Assembly: GCA_903813345.2 (NCBI GenBank)
Contig: CAIIXF020000446.1
Span: forward strand, 1 to 64,000
Source: Owenia fusiformis
Taxonomy: Eukaryota; Annelida; Polychaeta; Sabellida; Oweniidae
Reading direction: 5' to 3'
Length of the DNA stretch: 64,000 nucleotides
Below the pieces are notes generated by a model, which was not told where the DNA came from, did not search any database, and saw only the letters and a program-made list of their open reading frames with translations. Positions 11,301 to 17,867 of the stretch are shown piece by piece (within the stretch, counting starts at the first letter, position 1; every line of letters starts with the position of its first letter). Position numbers and translations under genes: made by a program.

Positions 11301-11419
11301 GGCTCTTGTGTCCTTCTGGTTATCCCCTTTGGGATAACCCCAGGGTCATCAATCGAGCCATCATGCTCCGAAGTTCGGGGGCTTCTCTCTGCCTCCATCA
11401 TCTCAATATTCCGCTCCAT
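8390..11419 (-). CDS. Gag-protease polyprotein of LTR retrotransposon
   Basis: A 1009-residue uninterrupted ORF, starting 37 bp inside the 5' LTR at the first ATG and ending TAA. Residues 1-160 are polar and unassigned. About 165-260 is a Gln/Glu/Arg-rich coiled coil containing two copies of an 18-residue unit (204-221, 222-239). About 355-530 resembles metazoan retrotransposon Gag capsid (FDG at 365-367, helical, charged). Two CCHC knuckles of spacing C-x2-C-x4-H-x4-C lie at 586-599 and 604-617 and would bind RNA. A retropepsin-like domain follows, with LLVDPGA (catalytic Asp679, DPG in place of the usual DTG/DSG) and the family's ILGTDF at 749-754. The C-terminal 240 residues are charged, with a basic KKKKKRRQRR patch (811-820), ending in RPTRRRHIPTYLKDY (983-997), which resembles Pol C-terminal tails. 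No reverse transcriptase or integrase. Role inferred: particle assembly and self-cleavage. Confidence 0.92.
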   Translation of the reverse strand: MERNIEMMEAERSPRTSEHDGSIDDPGVIPKGITRRTQEPDDTVVFKGGPRNLELEAQDTLPLEPRGSVLDPEKYGALGKTERCLYVPEQRLRGTRDSTGYWSESRMQSRMQKEFTPSKFCTPGVLGRQDQPFPVTSAEIKSDHGLSRKATSSEDAQRKSKLELTRMEQDMESLKHDVLGIKDELVSQGFQMRQQFHHQKEKVRQSQEGIKLEIRQGQEELRQSQDALKIEMRQSHQENQRSQDEMNRWMDQMYETLAKVASSRDVPMGVFPMSEPWSLGSPDQMFTPAERSGSQPVCTPQEKRRPALDIAEPDTSKVLGYLAERSRESAAEETTKDLLIEAINMCGKALNNTEKRTKIKPTQLFDGETPWLDYQVYFQNCIDSNGWNEEEKRQQLTNLLRGDAQQLLLELEQGHSYDEMIDALTKRFGPGDKACMYEAELNTRTRKPKESLPSLGQSIRRLAALAYPEMPRFCQDKLARKCFENALIDDEVRAAVHRRNPKSLDQAIEEAQKEEAYLEVERIRKGLKPREQDHHIAAVTSDSQEDRLSKMMKEFQGMQEGMKVIAGAVMTSKEKEEPRTPATFTCRRCGVEGHIRRRCPLITCFNCSRTGHMSFDCQQLKKKQEERRGPPESRSISSVYPVPFVDWDKSVTDSCKSYTKRQIVAHARLCDVRMELLVDPGAALSLLSFDGFNKIPARMRPKLKPVSDVLLKADGSPIASYGACLMELEVEGRRTFMEMVVADIDVVGILGTDFLTVNKAVINYGSLKMSFPDPGRLPEKELEELKSQKSKSHSKPEKSEQCVPSPGKTPKKKKKRRQRRTKPIVNQELEAEEPGCFSKTVGDDLKVEHSSPVEDGAPCGVKLDAQIKSSPDVQKRVCGDGQCSPIMRSDESDVEYKEESKLTTIQREERLTQRRRGQLRDHWSSLDVRETRCGRRGCSPKGLEMRLRYLPSEELSKEGGGNSMDTDEMTTIQQSSREKVPPRPTRRRHIPTYLKDYSCVVSAPADIRD

Positions 11420-11437
11420 CTCTGTACAAAGTGAAGT

Positions 11438-11455
11438 ATCCCACCGCTGCCACCA
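11438..11455 (-). other. primer-binding site, tRNA-Leu type
   Basis: On the minus strand the 18 bases starting TGGTGGCAGCGG are complementary to a tRNA 3' end of form ATCCCACCGCTGCCA-CCA. From memory this is the T-arm/acceptor end of animal tRNA-Leu. It sits one base from the LTR edge (11456), the normal position for priming minus-strand synthesis. The tRNA identity rests on recall of tRNA-Leu sequences; position and the TGG start are seen directly. Confidence 0.85.
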
Positions 11456-11634
11456 ATGTCGCGCGCCAGACTCCCGCCGAGTACCCGTACTCCCTCGGAG
11501 AAGGTCTGGTGGCGATGATAAGGGATTCGGAGGTGTTTATCACGGGCGCCGAGCTGGTTTGGTGCTTCAGCTGTCACTGAGCTAGGAGATGGAAAACACA
11601 ATGTAAAAAACAATCAATTACGGGATTTTAACAA

Positions 11635-11640
11635 TTTATT
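11635..11640 (-). terminator. candidate poly(A) signal AATAAA in 5' LTR
   Basis: The minus strand reads GTTGAATAAATTG here. The equivalent position in the 3' LTR (6546-6541) reads AATAGA because of the single LTR difference. It lies about 180 bp from the LTR end and downstream of the candidate TATA, a plausible R/U5 location. Use is not demonstrated. Confidence 0.4.
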
Positions 11641-12117
11641 CAACACTATAATTACTATAACAATCAATTTCAAAATGTCCTCAAATGCCTTTATGGCCAG
11701 TAATACAAATACAAATGTCTCTATGTATAAGTATGAGTTCAAAACACTCTGGCTCTGAGTTCGTCCGTCTCTACTCTACTTTGCCATACTCTGCTTTCTA
11801 CTCTGCTTGTCTGCTCTGCTCTCTGATATACTCGGCTCTGCTCTCTGCTATGCTCTGCTCTCTGAAATACTCTGCTTGTCTACTCTGCTCTGCTCTGCTT
11901 GAAAAGAGCTCTCCCTCTTGAGCTATCTCGTCTTTGGGAAGGAGCCCTGGCTCCGGAAGTAACCTCTGCTTCGGGAGTCACCACTTCTCAGGATATACCT
12001 CTCTACAACACTGCTCAATCCACTCTTGAGCTACACTGTCTCTTGGAAGGGGTCCAGGCTCCGGGAGTATCCTCTGCTCTTGGAGTCGTCACTTCTCAGG
12101 AAAAACCTCTGCTCTCC

Positions 12118-12254
12118 AACGAGATCCACACACTGGGAGTACCTCAGCTCCGGGAATCGCCTCGTCTCAGGAGTAACCTCTGCTCTTGAACGAGATCCAC
12201 ACACTGCTAGTACCTCAGCCCCGGGAATCGCCTCGTCTCAGGAGTAACTTCTAC
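12118..12254. repeat. 71-bp tandem duplication inside LTR (right copy)
   Basis: Same duplication as at 7024-7160, shifted by the LTR offset of 5094 bp. It was therefore present before this insertion. Confidence 0.8.
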
Positions 12255-12524
12255 TCAAAGAGTGCTCTCACTCAATGAGCTACACTGTCTCCAAAGAGTA
12301 ACCTCTGCTCTCGGAGTCACCGCTTCGCAGGAGCAACCTCACTACAACCTCTGTAGAGAATAACAACTCTAGAATGTCGATCAAAGGATGAGATTAGACA
12401 GAGCTGTTATCTCTCGCCTTGGAGCACCTCGGTTCCGGTAATGTAACCTTGGCTCCGATGAGAGTAAACCTTCCTCAACATACAACCCTGGGTGAGAGTC
12501 AGATCGCCTCGACAAAGTAGGAGC

Positions 12525-12733
12525 ATTTATAGCTTGGAGGGGTAATGACTAGGAGCCACCAATACTCAGAGCAGAATGACTCACGAATATCGATCAAAGA
12601 AATGAGATTAGACAGAGCCAAATCTACTCAGAGAATCTGGAGCTCAAAACTTCTCAAAATGACGTCACTTCCTTCAAAATCAAAGATGGCCGACCGCCGG
12701 GAATTGTGGGAACAAGAAAGCAAGATGGCGGAC
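12525..12733 (-). promoter_or_regulatory. candidate U3 promoter: TATA, CRE/ETS, YY1-like sites
   Basis: Minus-strand TATAAAT lies at 12531-12525. About 130 bp upstream is AGGAAGTGACGTCA, a composite of an ETS-type GGAA and a full CRE palindrome TGACGTCA (12660-12667). Just upstream, on the plus strand, are AAAGATGGCCGAC (about 12682) and AAGATGGCGGAC (12722-12733), which resemble YY1 sites. Farther out is CCAAT on the minus strand (about 13079-13088). Identical sites exist in the other LTR 5094 bp to the left. Order and orientation suit leftward transcription into the Gag-Pro ORF; activity is inferred. Confidence 0.5.
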
Positions 12734-13276
12734 AGCTAATTACCCATTTTATGCCAACCTCAATCAAGAAAATGGCTAACTCACCAAAACACTGGCTGTT
12801 GTCTTGTATTTTCTTCAATAGTCGCACCAAATACAATCTGCATCTAACGATTACTGCAACTAATCCAATATATCCAAAATAATGCTCCAATAAGTCCACA
12901 GATTAAATAAAACACGCTTGCACATAAATAAATCCAAACTGACGAGGTGTTGTATCTTCAAGATCTAGGTTTACTCTGATTCACGTGGTTAATTACAAAC
13001 AATAAAATCCAGACACCTCAAGTTGCATCATGGGAAAACTACAACTTAAGTTGGAGGGAAATTCAAATAAAAGAATCTGATTGGCTGATCACCGGTTGCT
13101 GGGTACTTAATTATTCTAATTTATTCCACTCCAGTCTGCTGATCAGTAAACATCCCAGTGCTTACGTGACATTCTGCATGTACACATTTGAGCCATCAAA
13201 CTCTCTGAAAGAGTCGACTGACTCCAAATATAAAAGTACAAAATTAAACAAAAATGAAACTCACAATTTTGTCACA

Positions 13277-13280
13277 TTAT
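13277..13280. repeat. target-site duplication, right copy (TTAT)
   Basis: TTAT directly follows the terminal CA of the LTR and matches 6359-6362. Confidence 0.8.
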
Positions 13281-13377
13281 TTAGTTTTTTTATGCAATAA
13301 CCCTGTGCCCTCTTATAATGAATTTCAGCCATGTTACAATGTATCTTTTTGAAAATACTATGGCAGAGAAGCACACA

Positions 13378-14519
13378 TGCTATCTATTGCAAGACTTATG
13401 CCTAGCACAACTGTCACCATGTTATTACGTGTTCTTAAGTTTCGCAAGGATCTTGCCATGGTGGTATTATCGTGAAAGCCTGGTATAACCGTGACAATGC
13501 TATATTATATTGCAAGGCCTGTCATGACTGTGGTAATGTTTAAGCCTGATATGACAGTCGCAATGGTTGCAAGGCCTGTCACGACCTTGGTAATGTTAAA
13601 GCACAATATGACTGTGACAATGGTTATATTAAATAGCATTTAGTAGCATTGCAAATTTCATAGAATGATTAACTACCTTAAATATGTGAATCTAGACTTC
13701 TATACATGAACATGGTACTCACGTACATTGATACATAAAATTTTAGAATCATTTAACTCAAAATTCATTTCCGAACACTATAATTCTAATCTCATTCAAG
13801 AACGAGAAACATTGTCACAGTCATATCAGGCCTTATTTATAATAAAGCACTGTCGCGGTCATATCAGGGTTTAACATTACCACGGTCATGACACTGGCCT
13901 TGCAATATAATATTACATTGTCAAGGTTATACCAGGCATTCACGATAACAGTACCACGGTCATGGCAGGATCATTGTGCAACATAAAAACACATGCTATC
14001 TATTGCAAGACTTATGCCTGGCACAACCGTCGACATGTTATTAAGTGTTTTTAGGTTTCGCAAGGATCCTGCCATGACCGTGGTATTGTTATCGTGAAAG
14101 CCTGGTATAACCGTGCCAATGCTATATTATATTGCAAGGCCTGTCATGACCGTGGTAATGTTAAAGCCTGATATAACTGTGACAATGTTCACGTTCTTGA
14201 ATGAGATTAGAATTATAGTTTGTGGAAATGAATTATGAGTTAAAGTAGTAGTAGTATCCTAGATTTACATATTTAAGGTAGATAAATGATGACGTTTTCG
14301 ATTACAGTATTCTCATGCTACTAAATGTCACTAATATAACCATTGTCACGGTCATATTGTGCTTTAACATTACCACAGTCATGACAGGCCTTGCAACCAT
14401 TGTCATGGTCATATCAGGCTTTAACATTATGATGGTCATGACAGGCCTTGTAACCATTGTCACCGTCATATCAGGCTTTAACATTACCACGGTCATGTCA
14501 GGCCTTGCAATATAGTATA
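13378..14519. repeat. kilobase-scale imperfect palindrome
   Basis: Sequence from about 13500 reads backwards as its complement up to about 14519, with the centre near 14000. Examples are GATCCTGCCATGACCGTGGTA at 14066 onward against its complement ending near 13972, TCTAATCTCATTCAAGAACG near 13790 against 14200, and the CTACCTTAAATATGTGAATCTAG block near 13675 against 14262-14280. The segment 13378-13500 is also a direct repeat of about 13992-14110. Phrases around GTCATGACCGTGGTAATG recur throughout. No transposase ORF is present. It could be a fold-back element or an inverted duplication of a small tandem array. Confidence 0.75.
14339..14515. repeat. 57-bp tandem repeat, three copies
   Basis: CATTGTCA starts at 14341, 14398 and 14455, a constant 57-bp period. 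Each unit carries GGTCATAT, GCTTTAACATTA and GTCATGACAGGCCTTG (with single-base variants). The unit also occurs in inverted orientation near 13510-13620, which forms part of the larger palindrome. Open frames across it on both strands come from the 57-bp period (19 codons), which keeps frame by chance. Confidence 0.85.
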
Positions 14520-14600
14520 CAGTAAAACCTGTCTAATCCGAACACCCACGGGACCAGCCAAAAGCGTTCAAATTGGCAGGTGTTCAAATTTTGAGGATTT
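14520..14600 (+). mobile_element. pogo-like terminal sequence, single end
   Basis: Immediately after a TA dinucleotide (14518-14519) the sequence reads CAGTAAAACCTGTCTAATCC. TA targeting and a CAGT-type start are typical of pogo/Tigger-like DNA transposons. The complementary GGTTTTACTG end is not found to the right before the satellite, so this is one end of a decayed or truncated non-autonomous copy. A run of 11 G follows at 14609-14619. Confidence 0.35.
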
Positions 14601-14620
14601 TGTTGGTCGGGGGGGGGGGA

Positions 14621-15088
14621 TTTTCATTGTTCAGTCCACTATATTGAACACTTAATACTAAGTCAGAAAGCAATAAATGTTGTTGATGAGTTAATTCTAC
14701 AATAGTCATATAGCCTATATGCTATGTTTTATTTATATTTTGAACAATATCATCGTTTAAGTAAAAATAACTCTTATATTTTGGCAAAAACATTGTAATA
14801 CACTGTAAAAGTATATGATGGTCTCGTATGAAATCTTATGCTTATCAAATGACTTATCCCATATTATGGTAATATAGCACTGCTTTACTTTTGCTTGAAA
14901 AAGTCCTTCATTGTTGTTTGTTTCTTGGCACTTCAAGTAAAAAGAATTTTTCATGAGTGTTCATTCGAGATGATGTATAATCCTTCAAAATATCAAGGGC
15001 ATTCAGGATGTCAGATGTATGCCTTTTAGGAGACATTTTAGTGATAGGATATTACAAAGTTGAATTTTTTTCTCTTTCTCGTGATATA
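14621..15088. other. AT-rich non-coding stretch
   Basis: No supported gene. A 65-codon open frame on the minus strand (14757-14954) has no recognisable motif and AT-rich composition, so I do not call it. Confidence 0.5.
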
Positions 15089-15714
15089 ATCTTGTCTGCA
15101 AATGTCGTCTGTGTTGTCCTTGTGATTATAAAACATTTGCTGATTGAATCTTAGCTATCATAACAGACCCATGGGATATAAAACAGTTAAGGCCTGTTCA
15201 TAATCCAAATCAAAAACATCCAGTTAATTTACAATAAGGATAAACCAATTATCTCCCAGATTTTCACCTTTCTCGTAATCCAAATCAAAAACATTCAGTT
15301 CTTTTCTAAATCTTGTCTGCAAATGTCGTCTGTGTTGTCCTTGTGATTATAAAACATTTGGTGATTGAATCTTAGCTATCATAACAGACCCATGAGATAT
15401 AAAACAGTCAAGACCTGTTCATAATCCAAATCAAAAACATCCAGTTAATTTACAATAAGGATAAACCAATTATCTCCCAGATTTTCACCTTTCTCGTAAT
15501 CCAAATCAAAAACATTCAGTTCTTTTCTAAATCTTGTCTGCAAATGTCGTCTGTGTTGTCCTTGTGATTATAAAACATTTGGTGATTGAATCTTAGCTAT
15601 CATAACAGACCCATGAGATATAAAACAGTCAAGACCTGTTCATAATCCAAATCAAAAACATCCAGTTAATTTACAATAAGGATAAACCAATTAACTCCTG
15701 TATTCACACCTTTC
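15089..15714. repeat. 221-bp tandem repeat, about 2.8 copies
   Basis: ATCTTGTCTGCAAATGTCG begins at 15089, 15310 and 15531, a 221-bp period. Copies 2 and 3 look identical over their shared length, while copy 1 has several substitutions (for example CATTTGCTG against CATTTGGTG). Each unit carries an internal near-repeat, AATCCAAATCAAAAACAT.CAG, twice. The third copy decays after 15692. It sits about 170 bp from the satellite edge. Confidence 0.92.
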
Positions 15715-15887
15715 CAAAACATCCTGTTGTTTTCCACAAATTAGGGATGTCACTGAGACTAAATAAGCTAGTTAGGACAATAGTGGTTCTTTGATTACAT
15801 TGTATAGTAAAGATAAATAACAACTATAACATTGACTCAATATGTGGCTATAATTGAAATGTCCAGACATTTGATTTCTGATAAAAA
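15715..15887. other. unique spacer before satellite array
   Basis: AT-rich sequence without repeats or ORFs. It ends abruptly in GATAAAAA, after which the first satellite monomer starts (TGCATACTCC at 15888). Confidence 0.6.
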
Positions 15888-17076
15888 TGCATACTCCTTA
15901 GGTTACCTCTAGCACTAATTACTGGCGTAGCCAGTGTAGCTAGCGTAGCCACTGAATGCATGCTCCTGGGCTTACATCCAGACCCTGTGTAGCAGCGTAG
16001 TCAGTGTAGTTAGCGTAGCCACTGAATGCATGCTCCTAGGCTTACATCCAGACCTTGTTTAGCTGCGTAGCTAGTGTAGCTAGCGTAGCCACCTCGTGCA
16101 TGCTGCTTAGGTTACCTCTATACCCAAGTAGTTGCTGAGCCACTTAATGCATGCTCCTAGGCTTACCTCCAGAACCTATGTAGCCTCGTAGCGGGTATAG
16201 CTAGCGTAGACAGTGCATGCATATGCTCCTTAGTTTAACCGTATACCCCCCCGTAGTGGCGTAGCCAGTATAGCTAGCGTAGCCACTTAATGCATGCTCC
16301 TAGGCTTACATCCAGACCCTGTTTAGCAGCGTAGTCAGTGTAGCTAGCGTAGTCACTGAATGCATGCTCCTAGGCTTACATCCAGACCCTGTGTAGCAGC
16401 GTAGTCAGTGTAGCTAGCCATTGAATGCATGCTCCTAGGCTTACATCCAGACCCTGATTAGCTGCGTAGATAGTGTAGCTAGCGTAGCCACCGCATGCAT
16501 GGTCCTTAGGTTACCTCTATACCCTCCGTCGTGGTATATCCAATGTAGCTAGTGTAGCCACTGAATGCATGCTCCTAGGCTTACATCCAGACCCTGTGTA
16601 GCAGCGTAGTCAGAGCATACTCATTAAGTTACCTCCTAGGCTTACATCCAGACCCTGTGTACCACCATAGCAGCGTAGTCAGTGTAGCTAGCGTAGCCAC
16701 TGAATGCCTGCTCCTAGGCTTACATCCAGACCCTGTGTAGCAGCGTAGTCAGTGTAGCTAGCCACTGAATGCATGCTCCTAGGCTTACATCCAGATCCTG
16801 TTTAGCTGCATAGCTAGTGTAGCTAGCGTAGCCACTGCATGCATGGTCCTTAGGTTACCTCTATACCCTCCGTCGTGGTGTATCCAATGTAGCTAGTGTA
16901 GCCACTGAATGCATGCTCCTAGGCTTACATCTAGACCCTGTGTTGCAGCGTAGTCTAGTAGCTAGAGTAGCCTCCGAACGCCTGCTCCTAGGCTTACCTC
17001 AAGAACCTCTGTAGTCGCGTAGCCAGTTTAGCTAGCGTAGTAACCGCATGCATGCTCCTTAGTTTACCTGTATACC
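15888..17076. repeat. HOR unit 0, partial edge unit
   Basis: It begins with the TCTAGCACTAATTACTGG monomer that recurs inside later units (near 22582). From there to the ACGT block is about 1188 bp here but about 2159 bp in the next unit, so nearly 1 kb of monomers is missing. It carries the CATTAAGTTACC variant (16621) shared with units 2 and 3. Monomers at the edge are hardly more diverged than interior ones. Confidence 0.85.
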
Positions 17077-17867
17077 CAGCTAACAATTTTACGTTGTGAT
17101 AACGTCGTCAGAATATATGTCTCAAGTTGTAGCAACGTTAATATGGAACGTTGTAGGTACAGCAAGGTGTGGACTCGCACAGATGTTTAAAGAACGTTAC
17201 ATTTGACTTAAATATCACGTGTCAGGAACGTAGTAGCGACCTTAACAATTACGTCGCCAAAATAACGAAACTGTAACGTACTTACATTACGTCATATATA
17301 CGTGGCCAATCTAAATTTCTGGTAACGTTGATATGGAACGTTGTAGGTACAGGAAGGTGTGGACTCGCATAGATGTTTAAAGAACGTTACATTTGACTTA
17401 AATATCACGTGTCAGAAACGTAGTAGCGACCTTTACAATTACGTCACCAAAATAACGAAAATGTAACGTACTTACATTATACGTGGCCATTCTAAATTTC
17501 TGGTAACGTTGATATGGAACGTGTAGGTACAGGAAGGTGTGGACTCGCACAGATGTTTAAACTACGTTACATTTGACTTAAATATCACGTGTCAGAAACG
17601 TAGTAGCGACCTTAACAATAACGTCACCAAAATAACGAAAATGTAACGTACTTACATAACGTCATATATACGTGGCCATTCTAAATTTCTGGTAACGTTG
17701 ATATGGAACGTTGTAGGTACAGGAAGGTGTGGACTCGCATAGATGTTTAAAGAACGTTACATTTGACTTAAATATCACGTGTCAGGAACGTAGTAGCGAC
17801 CTTAACAATTACGTCGCCAAAATAACGAAACTGTAACATACTTACATTACGTCATATATACGTGGCC
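17077..17867. repeat. ACGT-dense block in HOR unit 1
   Basis: A 791-bp block unrelated to the 70-bp monomer, replacing about half a monomer between TATACC and CCACCGCATGC. It has a short lead-in and four tandem units, with GGAACGTTG or GGAACGTGT starting at 17155, 17335, 17516 and 17705 (periods 180, 181, 189). Each full unit has about nine ACGT tetramers, including one CACGTG, and TATATA. No ORF. It occurs at the same place in every HOR unit, so it was inserted before the HOR was amplified. Confidence 0.93.

Larger units (their letters stand above)
6363..13276 (-). mobile_element. Non-autonomous Gag-Pro LTR retrotransposon
   Basis: A complete 6914-bp element transcribed on the minus strand. 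In transcript order it holds the LTR (13276-11457), tRNA-Leu-type primer-binding site (11455-11438), one Gag-Pro ORF (11419-8390), a short 3' non-coding stretch, a polypurine tract (8194-8183) and the second LTR (8182-6363). LTRs begin TG and end CA, and a 4-bp TTAT duplication flanks them. The internal region is only 3274 bp and has no reverse transcriptase, RNase H or integrase, so movement would need enzymes from an autonomous relative. The near-identical LTRs and intact ORF point to a young insertion. Gag, CCHC knuckles and retropepsin suggest Ty3/gypsy-like ancestry, but without a reverse transcriptase the clade is not settled. The layout recalls the plant TR-GAG class, with a protease added. 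Confidence 0.93.
11457..13276 (-). repeat. 5' LTR of the Gag-Pro element
   Basis: 1820-bp partner of 6363-8182, supplying the promoter for leftward transcription. On the minus strand it begins TGTGACA at 13276 and ends GCGCGACA at 11457. It carries the promoter-like cluster at 12525-12733, a CCAAT box near 13079-13088, a 71-bp duplication at 12118-12254, a CTCTG-rich tract at 11774-11904 and AATAAA at 11640-11635. If the TATA box is used, U3 is about 770 bp and R is unusually long. Confidence 0.95.

Noticed and set aside
8390-11419. A domesticated host Gag gene
   Set aside because: Full LTRs, primer-binding site, polypurine tract and target duplication with near-identical LTRs show a recent transposon and not an exapted gene.
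11438-11455. A tRNA-Leu gene fragment
   Set aside because: Only the 18 bases of the primer site match, beside the LTR edge; there is no tRNA body.
9548-11585. Plus-strand frames inside the Gag-Pro region (up to 195 codons)
   Set aside because: They are antisense shadows of the 1009-codon ORF and have no domain signature.
11398-11613. 71-codon minus-strand frame spanning the LTR and primer-binding site, with a related frame at 6154-6519
   Set aside because: It crosses the primer-binding site, and its tail differs by flank because it runs out of the LTR. No motif; probably incidental.
14302-14515. Overlapping 64-66 codon frames with MTVVM/ITTVMTG repeats
   Set aside because: They arise from the 57-bp tandem repeat (19 codons), open on both strands by periodicity, with no independent support.
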